Part shown: piece after piece, positions 1-12,929 of the stretch
Layout: every line of letters starts with the position of its first letter
Numbering within the stretch: the first letter of the stretch is position 1
NCBI GenBank assembly: GCA_022578965.1
Contig: MU400522.1
Location: 62,001 to 126,000 of the forward strand
Length of the DNA: 64,000 nt
Direction of reading: 5' to 3'
Source: Xylaria sp. FL1777
Lineage: Eukaryota; Ascomycota; Sordariomycetes; Xylariales; Xylariaceae
Notes under the pieces: model-generated
Seen by the model: the letters and a program-made list of their open reading frames with translations, nothing else
Database searches by the model: none
Told to the model about the DNA's origin: nothing
Position numbers and translations under genes: made by a program

Positions 1-3000
1 ATTATTTTTAAAAATTATATTATTAAGAATTACTTTTAGTAAAACTAACAATAAAAAAATAAAAAACAAAATTACTGCTGCTTTTTTTATAATTATACTA
101 GTATTACTATTAATAATTAATAAATTAGTAAAAATATTAACTAAAAGCAATATTATTAAATTTACTAGTATATTAAAAAAGCTAAAAATAAAGCTAACTT
201 ATAAAACCTTAAAAAAACTTTTAAAGCTTAGCAGTAATAAAATAAAAAGCAATATAAACATATAACTAAATAATACTAAAAAATAAAATTAATTATAATT
301 ACATAGTTAATTAAAATAATAGCTTAAAACATAAAGCATAAAGTAAACAACTATTTAATATTTTTATAAAAATACTAAAACAAAAAAATAAACATTACTA
401 TAATTATTAAACTATAAATAAACAAAAAAAAAAACAAAAAAACATAAACTTATTAAAAATATAAGAACTATAAACTAGTTAACACTTAAAACATAAAAAA
501 GTTAAATAAGCTTAAAGTAATAATATATATTAAAATATAAAGCAACTTAATAATAAAAAAAAAAGCTTTTATATATTATTAAGATTTTATATAGCTAAAT
601 ATTAATAAATATAAAATATTAAATTATTATTAAACGCTAAATATAAACGTAGTAATAAAATATATTATAGCATTAATACTACTAAAAAACTGCTTAATAA
701 TAAAAAACTTAAATATAAAACACTTAAATTAAGAACTTAAAACTATTACTTTTTATAAAAAACAGCAAATTTTAAACTAAGCAACTAAAATAAATATATG
801 CTTTATAAAAGTGCTAAGCAAAGCAATTTATAAAATAAAACACGTTATAAATATATTATTTTTAAATATATTATTTATTAAAAGCTAAATAGCTAAAAAG
901 TTAAAAACTTTATTTAATTATTAGCTAATATAAATTATATTATTATAAAAAAAACTATTTAAACTTTTTATAAAGTTCTTTAAAGTTTTTATTAAAAAAA
1001 AAAATCTAAAAAAACTTAAAAATTTAATAAAAGTTAAAACAAAAATACTATTAAATATTAAAAAAGCTATAATATAAAAAAAAGTAAAAATAGCAGCTAA
1101 AATATTAATAATACTAATATTAAAATGTATTTAAACTATAAAAACAAAAAAACGCAAGCATAGCAAATTAACGCTTTAATAAACAACTAAATACATATAA
1201 GCATAAAAAAACTTCTAAAAGTTATTTAATATAAAAAACACAGAAGTTACTTAATGCTAGTTTTTTATAGTAATAAAAAAAGCCAAAAAAAAATACTAAA
1301 AAAAAAAATAAATAATATAAAAAGCAATAAAAAACTTATAGAAGTTATTAATTAGTATAAATAAAAAAGCATTATAAAGGCATTACTTTTTATTAAAAAA
1401 AAAAAAGTTATAATAAAAGCAAAAAAAAAAGCAAAATATTTTATTAAAAGTATTTTTACTAAGTTTACTGCAAAAAATAACTTACTAAAAGTAAAACCTT
1501 TAAAAACAAATATATAACTTTAGCTTAAACTTCTATAAAATACTAAAATAATTATAAAAAAAATATATAAATATATTATAAAAATAAAGTTAACTTTGCT
1601 AAAAAAAAACATAATAATAGCAAAATATCTTGCTGCTATATAGCTTATTATTAATAAATACTACTAAATACTATTAAAAAAATGTTTTAAATAAAGCATT
1701 TTTTTAAAGGTTTAAAAAAATACAAACATAATTATATTATTTAAAGTAAATAAAACAAACTTTGCTTTTTATAAATCTTAAAAACTTATTGTATTATTAT
1801 TTTGTATTAAAAAAGGCTTAAAAAAACTTATAGCAAAAAAAATAATATAAATAGCATAAATAGCTAGCTTAATAAGCTTATAATACATAAATGCAATATT
1901 TAAAAAGTTTGCAATAAATTTAATAGTAAGCTTTATATATAATATAAAGCTTATATTAATTAACAAAATAATAGCTATACTAATTATATTAAACGTACAA
2001 AAAGCATTTAATGCGCTACTAAAAAACAAACTTATAAGCAAAATAATAAAGCAAAGCTAGCTAGCAATAATTATTAACTTTATAAAAAGCTTTTTAATAA
2101 AACAAAAAATTATTATATATTTAAAAAACGTAGTAATAAACCTTAAAAAAATTATATATAGCACGCTATAAAAATTCCTAACATTATTAATATATTATAT
2201 GCTATACTTATGCAAACTAATAAAAAATAACTTTAGCTAATAAAAATATATTAATAATTTAAGCATGCTAGCTTTAAAAAAAACCTTAAAAAAAAGCATA
2301 TATAAAGCTAAAAAACAAATTAACAAAATTATAAAATATAAACAAAAAAACAAAATTGCTTTTATATTTAATAAAATAAAAGCTATTTATTTTATAAAAA
2401 AATAAACTAATGCAAATTTAACTATTAAACTTTAAAACAGCATAAAAATAATATTTATTTTTTTAGTAAACTTTAAAAAACTTAAAAAAACTTTAGTATT
2501 ATGCTAGCTAAACGTTTATTTAAATAAAAAGTTAAAGTTTTAAAAGCATATAAAAAAAAAAGCAGCTAAAAAAAGCAAAATAGCAAACTATATTAAAGCT
2601 ATTTTAGCTATAATTAAAGGCCTTTTAGTAATAAGTTTTTAAAAAATAGTTAATATAGTTTTAATACTATTACTTTTATATAAATATAAAATATAATACA
2701 AAAAACAGAAAAAACCCATAAATAAAACTATAAATAATTATAAATGCTTAATAAGCATAAAGCTTAAAAAACATATATATATAATTTAGCAAACACTTTT
2801 AAAAGCAGCTTATAAAGTATTGCTAATATAAAAAACGTTTTTTAAAAACAGCTTATTTTTTATAAATAGAATTTTAACTATAAAAATAATGCTTAAACAA
2901 GCTAAAAATTAATTTGCTTTAAAAATAAAAACAGTATATAATATATATTTATTAGCACTATAATTAATGCTTAAAACAATACAAAAAAGCAAATTAGCTA

Positions 3001-4640
3001 AACAAAAATAAAAAGCTTATATTAACTTATAAATTATAATATAAATGCTATTAAACATTTAAAAGCTAATATTATATTTACTAAGGTTTTTTATAAAATT
3101 AAAAGCTAATTTTATAAATAATATTAATAAAAAAACAGCAGTAAAAATATTTAAGCAATAGTTTATAAACTAATTAAAATTTAATATTACTGTTTTTTTA
3201 AACAGTTTAAAAATATATAATAGCATAAGCTATAAATATGTTATTTATAAAAAATAAACATTTATTATAAAAAAAAAAAAAAAAACTAAACTTATATAAT
3301 ATAATGTTTAATATAAAAGCACTAAAAGCTTTAAAGAAGCTTTAAAAAGCTATGCAAAAATACTTAATTAATACTACTATAACTTTTTGCGCAAATAATA
3401 TAGCAATAATTTAATATGTTTAAAAAAATGCTTTAGTAATATTATAATAAGTTTTTATAAAAATATATAAACTAATAAAATAATATAACATTAAAATATG
3501 CTAAAGCTTAAAGCATTATAATATTAATAGTAATAAACAAGCAAATATACTAATAAAACTAAAGTTAAAAAACAAACTTTATAACTTTAAAGCTATTTTA
3601 ATAGCAGCTAAACTTAAAAAAACGCTAAAATAACAAATTAAAAAAATAACTAAAAATTAAATAGAAAACTTAAATGTTAGCATATTAAAATAGCTTAAAA
3701 ACGCAAAATATAAATATTAATTAAGCAAATGCTTAAAAGCATTATTTTTTTTTAAAAAGATCTTAAAATAGTACTTAAGTGCTATATTAGCTTATAAAAA
3801 CTATAAGTAGTACTATAAAAGATTTAATTATAAAAAAACTAAAGTTTATTATATTTGCATGTTTTATTTAAAAAAAATAATAAATAAAAAACTAATATAT
3901 TTAGTAAATTATAAGCTTATAATAGCACTATAAAATAAATAACTAAAGCTATTTAAACTAAAACTTAAAAAAAACAGATCTAAATAGCTAAAAGCTAACT
4001 AATTAATATTACTTTATAACTTAAAACTTATAAAAATATATAATAAGCTTAAATATTTTTTTTAGCTATTAAAATACTTTAAAACGTTTTAAAGCTTTTA
4101 TTAAATAATTAACTACTTTAATAAAATATGCTTACTTTTTTAACTTAAAAGCAAATAGTACTACGTTTACAAAAATTTTATAAAAAAATAGCAAAAATAA
4201 AAAAAAGCAAAAAATAATAACAATAATAAAAAAAAACTAAAAATAGTTATACTTTAAGCTTTAGCTTAAAAGCTAAAAATATTATAATTATTACTACTTT
4301 TTTAGTATACTAAAACTAACTTTTAAAAAAAACCTAAAAACATATATAAAAATAATAATTAATAACTAAAAATACAAGTAAAATTTAATAACTTTTAAAA
4401 ACAGCTATATAGTAGCACTATATAACTATTTGCTTTAGCAAATAATATACTAAACAAAAAAAAAAGCAAAAGCTTAACTTAATAAAACCTGCTAAATAAC
4501 TAGCATAATAATAAAAAACTAAAGTTTTTAGCTTAAAGAATTAAAGCGTAATAACTACAAGCATTAAAACAATAAAGCTTTTAAAAGCATAAAATAACAT
4601 TATAATCTAGTAAAAATATAACGCGCAGCAATTAATTAAC
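1..4640. repeat. RIP-degraded AT-rich block, left flank
   Basis: This block is almost only A and T (in bases 1-300 I count about 24 C and 15 G) and holds no believable reading frame; every frame is broken at short intervals. CpG, CpC and GpG are nearly absent. Surviving C sits mostly in ACT and GCT contexts, while TpC and GpA are close to missing. This is what heavily RIP-mutated transposon sequence looks like in ascomycetes. The original element class cannot be read by eye because all coding signal is gone. The block continues beyond the left edge of the window and ends at the better preserved terminal segment next to the island. Confidence 0.85.
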
Positions 4641-4815
4641 TAATTAATTAATCGATTGATTTCTTTTGTACTAACATATTTTATTGTATATATATATACC
4701 CCTAATGTAATATAGATAGATAAAGCTTGCTACGTTTAATACCCTTTAGGAAGTATGCAAAGTAGCTAGAGCCCTGTACCCGACATTAAAAATAATCAAT
4801 CAATCAATCAATCAA
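4510..4815 (+). repeat. Repeat end with (AATC)n tail, left copy of an inverted pair
   Basis: The segment aligns base for base, in reverse complement, with about 54,772-55,095 at the other edge of the island. The outer part is AT-decayed. The last 150 bases are well preserved, and the segment ends in about five AATC units at 4794-4815. In the 93 bases next to the tail the two copies differ at 12 sites, all transitions. A short tandem tail at one end fits the 3' end of a non-LTR (LINE-type) retrotransposon reading toward the island, but no coding remnant proves the class. Outward of about 4,510 the similarity to the right copy fades. Confidence 0.8.
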
Positions 4816-5878
4816 TTCGATGGTCTGTGTAAGTAGAAGAGCTGCCTTGACTTGGAATCCCATCCAAATAAAAGTCTGTATGACAACAGGACTTCTTGGT
4901 GCATGAGATGCAGCGTGTCTGCAGCGGTGTTGCCCTCTCGCTGCGGATAGCCTTCGATGATCCTGTTATCGATCGTATCAGCACCGAATCATTGGATGCC
5001 ACTTTAGCGAGTGGACTTCAGCGAGTGAGATCTACAAACCTGCGTATGAGGTCTTGTGGGAACTCTTCGCTACAGCACATTGCCGAGTAGGCTGGATGGG
5101 CGAAGATTGACAAGGTCCTCTTCATTGGATTGAACAGCAGATGGGACCCCACGTGGTCTACCCACTGAATCCTGACATGGGCCCATTGCCACATGGCAGA
5201 GTAGTTGAGGATGGAGGCAGAGAGGAGCTGGCCGTCATCCTCGCAGAATTCCGGCAATATGGTGCCATAGCTGGCCAGCATAAGCCCGAAAGCCCTCTCC
5301 GCAGATCCTGAATCTGATTCGAGAAGCGACTGCGGGCGAAATTGGCGTTCCAAGCTGCAGGGCGCGCATACTGTGGACCAGTGCGACCGGGGAGACCGGT
5401 CCGTCTTGAAGGTCAAGGTCAGACACCCCAACAAGGTAAGAAGCGATTGATAGGCCGCCAATGCGATCTCCGAGTCGGCGTCATCCGGCAGCTTCCCGTG
5501 CTTTGTTGTGATGCTCTGATAAAGGCCACGGAGAGTGACAAGTGAGTCGCACTCCAGTACCGACTGAACCAGCTGCGTCAACAGTAGGTACCGTGCTCGG
5601 GTGCTGGAGGGCTCAGGAATCCCCAGGGAGTCCGCCCATTGGGTCAGGTATTGCTTGTTGCTTCCGGGCGCGGTTGTCTCGTGGTCGATGTATATCCTCC
5701 ATCTGCCGAGGTCTGCGTGGCCCAACCACGATGGCTTCGAACGGACTGTGTTTTTATTGAAGTTGTCATTGTTGCTTCTTGAGCGAAATAGATGCTCCTG
5801 AAATTGCTGCCATGCTAGCTCATCTGAGGGCGGAGAAAGCGATCGCGAAAGAGAGTGCGAGCTTGCTGGGATTGCCAT
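4812..5878 (-). pseudogene. Hypothetical fungal protein, 3' end truncated by the repeat
   Basis: I read two exons, 5878-5040 and 4962-4812, joined across a 77-base intron (donor GTTTGT, acceptor AACAG). The joined frame gives about 329 residues. An upstream in-frame TTG was ignored in favour of the ATG encoding MAIPASS. The C-terminal part has a run around WVDHVGSHLLFNP and FAHPAY, and exon 2 contains HQEVLLSYRLLFGWDSKSR; these resemble a family of uncharacterised fungal proteins as I remember it, with no known function. The last codons are CCA TCG AAT TGA, and that TGA belongs to the TTGA tail of the neighbouring repeat. The true C-terminus has therefore been lost, and the gene is probably a truncated relic. 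Confidence 0.55.
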
Positions 5879-6769
5879 TGTGACTGTTACCCGTGCTGAC
5901 AGCGCTGAAAATACAGTACACCTCAAAATGCAGTTTTCGGTGAATTAATAAGGCTAGTCTTAGACTCATTGAATGATGCTATTCAACTCTCGCTTATCTG
6001 AGACTTGCTGACAGACTTAGGAGGTTAGAGATACCGACCAATCTGTATGTTTAGACCTAGGTCAACCATAAAGACCGAAGGACTATTGATTGGAGAGATC
6101 CGTGGATATTGGCAACCATAATAGATTATTATACTACGAATAGAGTCGATTCCAAGCCCTGATCGCCAGCCCTCGTTACATTGATTAAACGCTACGCTCG
6201 AATCATGGATAGTGGCAGGGCACGGGTGCATCGAGGTCTAGCGGGAACCTGGCTGCACCTAGTGTTGAGTCTTGAGGTGTTAGCTTTGGAAATAGGGCAT
6301 AGGGCCTTAGTAGAGTCTTTTCAGTTACCTAGATGTTTAAATTCAAGACAGCTATAACTACTAGTTAAAAAACAATAATGAAACATGGCAAAGATGAAGT
6401 ATAAGCTCCTTAATTCTAAATTTTGAATTGCCCTCATACAACGTTTATTTATATGTATACAGTACTTTTACCAACATCAATGCCCTTACCTTGTCTTTAC
6501 TAGTGAAGCACACACAGCCCATGTACTTTATTTATGTCTTGGCCTGTCAGCGAGTTGCATTGACCCAAGTCGACCCTAAATGCCCAATGTGCTGCTAAAA
6601 GCTGGCCTCTGATCTATGTCCTAGGATTGGACAGGCCATTTCGTGCTTTTATATGCTGCCTGCCTGATGAGGGGTAGTAATATTGCCCGCGGCCCGCGAC
6701 ACCCCCTACCTTCTCCAAACCATCATCACTCAACACTCATACACGCGATCTTAGCTGTGAGACGGAGTA
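5879..6769. other. Intergenic region, divergent promoters
   Basis: Between the divergently transcribed truncated gene and the first amidase I see no coding sequence or repeat. The 100 bases before the amidase start are C-rich, with CACTCAACACTCATAC-like pyrimidine tracts typical of fungal transcription start regions. Confidence 0.5.
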
Positions 6770-8992
6770 ATGCGGCGCTCACTGGCGAGAGTGCTCACCT
6801 TTCTTAAAACTCACTTGATCTTGGCACAACCCTCTTTCACTCGCAATTTCCGCTCCCCATTTGGGGGCTTCACCCTACCGAATCCTTGGAATCACTTTTC
6901 CACCAGTCCAACCATGGTGGCCTCAAACGCGAGTACTGGTGATTTGCTGTCATGGACTGCTTCAGACTTCCAGAGGTTCATGCAAAATGGCACTTACACG
7001 TCGCGACAACTTGTCCAGCTTTGCCTAGACCAGATAGACAAACATAATAAGGCCGGCATGCAGTTGCGCGCCATTATATCTATCCCTCCTAGAGAGCAAA
7101 TACTTGCCTTAGCTGACCAGCTTGATGAGGATCGAGAACGAGGCCGTGTTCGGGGACCGCTTCATGGAATCCCAATCATTGTCAAGGTAAGACGCTATTT
7201 CTCGAGATCGGATATACCTATTCCCTTCATGTGGCGGTCCTGAGAGTATAGCTTATTCGAGCCTTTTAGGACACGATCAACACGGACCCGAGTCTGCACA
7301 TGCCAACTACTCTGGGGACACCAGGATTATTGGACGCGAAACCGAAAGGCAATGCAAAGATAATTGACATGGTATGCCTATCTCCTAGCCTGAGTCCCGG
7401 AACGGTGATCTTGGGGAGAGTCTACTCACAAATTCTTTAGTTGATTCAAGAAGGAGTCATTATTCTAGGAAAAGCAAATCTCTCGGTAGGTAAACGAATT
7501 CACCAACCTAGCAGGGGCTAACAGTCATTAGGAGTTCGGGGCAACAAAGTCAGTACAGTGTTCAAATCTGCGTTCTGTGCCATGTGTGAATGCTCAACTA
7601 GAATAGAAGCGGGAAGGCCGTTGCAGGCTACTCTCCAGTAGGAGGTCAAACACAACCAGCTTATGTCGAGGGTGGCGTTCTTCCAGATGACACCGTAATG
7701 GGAAATTCGGTGAGTTAATCGCCGCGAGCCTCAAGATTGTGTGCTAACCCAGTTATAGAATCCTGGGGGTTCCTCAAGTGGTTCTGCGGTCGGCGTTGCT
7801 GCCGGCTTTAGTCCCTGGTCGATTGGAGCTGAAACTGATGGCTCTCTTGTGACGCCGGCTTCACGGTCATCTCTCTACGCACTGAAGCCAACGGTCGGTA
7901 GCGTATCCGGGGATGGTGTTTTCTCGCTAACGGAGAGCATGGACAATTTAGGAGGCTTAGCTAAATGTGTGGACGATCTGACTATACTGACTGAACGTCT
8001 CATGTCCACTTCAGATGGTCCAAAACTCGATATCACGAGCATTAATAAGGACTTCTCTAAATTCAGAATCGGCTTCGTGGACCCTAATACCTGGCGACTA
8101 CCGACAATGCTCTTGGAGCCAACAGAGTCATATATCAAACAGACGGTTGGTCAACTCACCACATCTGTCAAACAAGGCAATCTGCTGAAAATTTGAAGAT
8201 CAACGCCTACCTAGCGGCAATATCACTTATGGAAAAACACGGGGCTACAGTTGTCTCTCAAGTTGACTTGACTCCCGCTAGTAAGATATCATATGAAGGC
8301 CAATCCGCATACGGCATCATACGGAGTAAGCCTTGCAGCTGTACATGACCACGGTGCGATTCAAGCTAAGAAAGACAGACGGCGAGTTCCGCCCCCAGCT
8401 TGAGGCGTATCTCAGCGACCTAGATTATTCTCCCGTACGGACTCTGAAAGACATCATCAAGTTCAATGCTGATCACCCAGATCTCGCCTTTTCACGCGGT
8501 ATGAGACAAAACTCCCACTCCCTTCAAAAACATAGTGATTGGTACTAATACCGACGACAACAAAAGAGTCGCCCGATCAGAGCAAACTTGAGGCCATGCA
8601 GAATGTCGAAATTGACACAGAATTCGTACGGACCGCCGTAGTTGCCATTAGAAAAGCAGCTGGACCTGGTAACATCGATCGTGTCTTGCAAGAACACGGA
8701 TTAGATGTGATCATTGCCCCATCAGATAGTCCCTGCTCGACTGCGGCTGCGCTTGCAGGTATGATAGCCCGGTGTACGTCTTGTGAGATCTTTATTTTTA
8801 ATATCGCATCTAGGTTACCCGATTGGCACAATGCCCCTTGGCTACTTGGAAGAGAATGGTCGCCCGTTCGGACTTTCCCTACTAGCAAGTGCTCATCAAG
8901 AGGCCAAGATTCTAGGTGTCATGGCTGCCTGGGAAGCATTAATGCCGCGAAAAACCCCCTCTCCGCTAACACAATGGGAAAGCAAACTATGA
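6770..8992 (+). CDS. Amidase (amidase-signature family), 10 exons
   Basis: This is a serine hydrolase of the amidase signature family, expected to hydrolyse an amide bond; the substrate is unknown. Exons read by eye: 6770-7186, 7270-7371, 7441-7485, 7532-7548, 7607-7709, 7759-8145, 8199-8325, 8379-8498, 8567-8758 and 8814-8992; all joins keep frame. The Ser-Ser-Lys triad is visible: Lys in HGIPIIVK, the cis-Ser in NPGGSSSGSA and the nucleophile Ser in GAETDGSLVTPA. The end, YPIGTMPLGYLEENGRPFG, matches the family C-terminus. The first 48 residues are basic and hydrophobic and could be a targeting peptide; a second ATG at 6914 would omit them. The 17-base exon 4 and its GTCAGT donor are unusual. 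It is paralogous to the amidase at 41,092. Confidence 0.88.
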
Positions 8993-10537
8993 AAACGTTT
9001 AACTCGTGTTCGAGATGGAGGGACTTGCAAGCTGATAAATGATATTTTTACATCGAGAGTTCAAATCTATAAACTTAATCTCACGACTCATACTATTAAT
9101 TATCTTTCTATAACGCTCTGTAGTGACTTATAACCCAATATCCGGAGGTTTTAGCTCATAATACGTCTTCTCATCTGTACCTCAGTGATAGAGGCATCGA
9201 AGGTTTAAGCTGGGGCGTGAAGTCAAATTGTAGCAGTAATAACTGTGGAATTAGTCCCTCACTAAGCATTTTGTAACGTCTGCTGAGTATGATTAGAATA
9301 TAATGCTTTAGTCTGAAAGGTAGATTTGCAGGTATCTTCATTGAGGAGTACGTAGTTCACGCTGCAATCGATTGGGTTCGGTTTCAGGACGGGAATTAAG
9401 ATAAAACTGCTAATAGATACACAAGGATTGGTCTTTTTTCTCCCCACACTTAAGCCAAATCGTTAGAACACCATCTCGGTAGTTGTGGAGTATTGAGGAA
9501 CGAGAAAAGTCACGTTAGACTTCGGAGCAGGAAAAAGTCATATCCGGCTGTCATGCATTGCCACGGTCTTATACTTCTACACCTACAGCACAAATCATAT
9601 TAATGTATGACAGTACTTCCATATATCTTCCTTCACGGCCTTGGCTGGCAAGAATAGCCTAATGAGCCTAAATAAAATGCTACAAGAGTATTGCAACATA
9701 AGTCGTCCAAAAGCCCTGTAAATCACATACAACGGGTCTTATAATTCCCCTGGCGATATAAATATCACGCAACCACCTCCTCGGAATTAAAGAGATCAGC
9801 CATTACTGAGACCATTTAAAGAGTATATAATTAAGTGCTAAAAAATATAAAAGCCAATTCATAAGGACAGATTCTTGCTGTACAGTCATGATAAGACGAT
9901 TATCCTACTACACCATATTATTGAAGGTTAATATAGTGCAAAGAACTAGTCATATTAGAGCGATTTTACCTGTTCTATAGAGCTTTAGAGAGCATACCCA
10001 TCACTGCCTCTCCTGATTTCAAACTGAATGCGGCCACCTCGCCGGGTTTGTGGCGTACCGGCTTGTAGGCATGTCCGATTATCGATAACTTCTAGGTTTT
10101 TCTGTACCCGTCTAGGAATCGTCAAAGTCATATTTGGCAAAGTGAATTTGCCCTTGTGAGAGGCGGGTTTGTTAATTCACCATCTATACCATTAGACCTG
10201 CTGCGCTCGCCAATTACCTAATAACCCGAGAGCCAGATTGAGTTTAATCTTCATAGACCGCTTGGCGCCATCTACCGACGTAGATATATTTTGCAATCAG
10301 GATATAGGCGTATGGCTATAGCAATGAAGAATATGACCAATCGGTTTGATTGCCTTACCGCGTAGCTGTACTCGCTCACCAATTAGCCGGGACGTCCGTA
10401 GCTCAGCTACATAATGTGTCCTAACTAGCCGGTATTATTCGCATTATGCAAGCAGAGGACCTTTTAAGAGGAAGTACATAACGTCGAGGCCTTACTCATA
10501 CGTGGGAACAATATTATTGAGGTTCTTAGCACTCATT
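8993..10537. other. Intergenic region, no gene seen
   Basis: About 1.5 kb without a supportable reading frame. Composition is moderately AT-rich but not RIP-like. It contains the terminator of the amidase and the promoter of the oxidoreductase; I recognise no discrete site. Confidence 0.5.
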
Positions 10538-12929
10538 ATGTTGCTCAGCTTGTCCTTTAGTTTGGCTGTTTGGGTGACGTCGCTCTGGGGTATCGCGCTC
10601 TCCGCCGGATTACCTATCCCAAGAAGTGGCGTAAATGTTCGATCCCGCCATGGCGCGTCGACACTACGATCTTCTTATGACTATGTGATTGTTGGAGCGG
10701 GGACTTCCGGTTTAACAGTGGCCGATCGACTATCAGCGGACGGGAAATGTGAGATCTGAAGAAGGTCATTAGGACTGCTTGGCTTTGATTAACTGTGAAA
10801 ATTTAGCAACGGTTCTAGTTATCGAAAATGGCGAGGTTGGTAAGTAAAATAAGATTTGTATAGAATAAGAGTTATAATTCGCTCACCCCTATCCCCAGTT
10901 GACTCTCCTCGAATCAGCCAAGTCTACTCGGGACTCGCAGCGTTAGGGCCAACGTGGTCGTACCAGATCAACTCAGTTCATCAGCCAGAATTGAACAACA
11001 GGTCAACTAGTGTCACAATTGGGAAATTAGTCGGCGGAAGCTCTGCGATAAATGCCATGATGGCCATACGAGGGACATCTGAGGACTATGACCGATGGGG
11101 GAGCTTCTTCGGCAAAGACTCCTCTTGGTCATGGGAAGGGTTGTTGCCATATTTCAAGAAAGTGCGTTTCCCTGAGCGGGATATCTATGACTTTATCTAA
11201 ACAGAGAAGGCTGTCACTTTCTCGCCGCCCATTGATGAAGTTGCCAAGTCTGTCAACATCACTTGGGATACCTCTTACTGGGGTAACAGTTCAAGCGTTC
11301 ATACGTCATGGCCGCGCTTCCAATGGCCAGCTCTAGGTTCGTTATAAATAAATCCAAATGAAAATTATTTCTCACATGAAGCAAAGAGACACAGATTGAG
11401 GCGTTCAGAGACGTACCGGGGGTTGAGTTCCCACCCGACAGTGGCTCAGGGAAGGCCGGTGTTTACTGGTTCCCAACATTCATGGACCCAGAAAAGATAG
11501 AAAGATCCTACGCCAGAACTGCTCATTTTGATGGTTTAAACAGGACCAATTTCGAAGTAATCACGAAGTCCAAGGTCACCAAGATCCTACTAGACGGTGC
11601 AGTGGCTATCGGAGTAGCATTCGACCAGAAGACCGAGAACAGCACAGACATCGTCACCGTCAAGGCGAACAAAGAAGTCATCATAGCCGCCGGCGCAATT
11701 CACTCGCCACAATTACTTCAACAAAGTGGCATTGGACCAAGCACACTTTTGGAGTCTGCGGGAATAGACACCGTTGTCGATCTTCCAGGTGTTGGTCAGA
11801 ATTTCCAGGACCACCCCATGGTCTTCACAAGCGTTGCTCGTAAGTGCGATTCTTCATGAGAGAGTTCTAGGGGTATGATATACTCACGAAAGCAATATTA
11901 GTTCGAAATTTCAGCGTCCACCCAAACCCAACGGACATGTACTCGAACCAGAGCTTTTCTGCCTGGGCCCAGGAGCTTTGGAGGGCTAACAAAACTGGTA
12001 TGCCAAGTCCCGTCAAGAACAACGAAGATTTGGATTTTGAAGCTTATGGGATCTGTTAGGTCCCTATTCCCTGGGTGTGGGTAATGCCGCTGCCTGGCTC
12101 GGTATGCCGGTCATTGCGCCCGACAACTTCGAACAAATAGCCTCGAAACTCGAAAAACTAGATCACGCCACGTTATTACCCAGCGGCACGCATCCAACTG
12201 TTCTTGCAGGTGAGTAAATTTGTTATCAAGAGCTAGCTAGCTAGCTAGCTATAAGCCCATAGCTTCCATTCCCAGATCCTCTTCTCAGCACTGACACCCG
12301 CATCTTACCCAGGATACAAAGCGCAAATGAAGAGCATGGCAGCCGCCATCCGATCCCCAAACACGGCCTTCTACAACCACGTGTTGACAGGCGGCGCGTC
12401 ATCAGGCACAACCGTAGATCTGCACCCCCTCAGTCGCGGCACCGTGAACATCAACACGACGGACCCATTCGGGAGCGAGCCAGTGGTAGACTACCGCGCG
12501 CTGACGAACCCCGTGGACCTCGACATCATGGTGGAGATCGTGCGCTTCACTCGGCGCTATTACTTCGAGACGCGCCTGCGGGAGCTCGGGCCGCAACAGC
12601 TTCAACCGCCCGACTACGTCAACGAGCCGGAGGATATAAAGGGCTTCTTGCGCCAGAACGTCAATCCCTCGTATTTCCACCCCGTGGGCACGTGCGCTAT
12701 GATGCCCCGTGAGCTCGGTGGCGTCGTTGACGAGCAGCTGAAGGTATACGGGGTTAAGCGACTTCGCGTTGTTGATGCGAGCATCATGTCGGTTCTGGTC
12801 GGCGCCAATACGTGCCAGACTACTTATGCCATTGCTGAAAAGGTGGGTTAGAAGAGCGAGGCGTGTTTGTGTTTTGATGCTAATGAATTGAGTTTCTAGG
12901 CGGCGGATTTGATCAAGGCTGATGCCTGA
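10538..12929 (+). CDS. Secreted GMC-family FAD oxidoreductase
   Basis: This is a glucose-methanol-choline oxidoreductase (aryl-alcohol oxidase or dehydrogenase-like), expected to oxidise an alcohol using FAD. The start is the ATG at 10538; its first 24 residues form a hydrophobic signal peptide. The dinucleotide motif YDYVIVGAGTSG lies near residue 47. GMC signature 1 is in KLVGGSSAINAMMAIRGTS and signature 2 in GAIHSPQLLQQSGIG. The C-terminal catalytic pair is His in HPVGTCAMMP and Asn in GANTCQTTYAIAE. I read about nine exons separated by short introns (10749-10806, 10840-10898, 11162-11206, one starting at 11337, and others near 11.85, 12.0 and 12.2 kb); the last exon is 12900-12929 (AADLIKADA). 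It is apparently intact. The specific substrate cannot be told from sequence. Confidence 0.87.
12231..12250. repeat. (AGCT)5 microsatellite inside an intron
   Basis: Five perfect AGCT units lie within the penultimate-block intron of the GMC gene. The tract is self-complementary and could fold, but the intron still has a normal GTGAGT donor and a CCCAG acceptor. Confidence 0.85.

Noticed and set aside
1778..2041. 87-codon open frame on the minus strand in the left AT block, rich in Ile, Phe and Leu
   Set aside because: The amino-acid content simply reflects the A/T composition; there is no start context, no homologous look and no GC-retaining segment.
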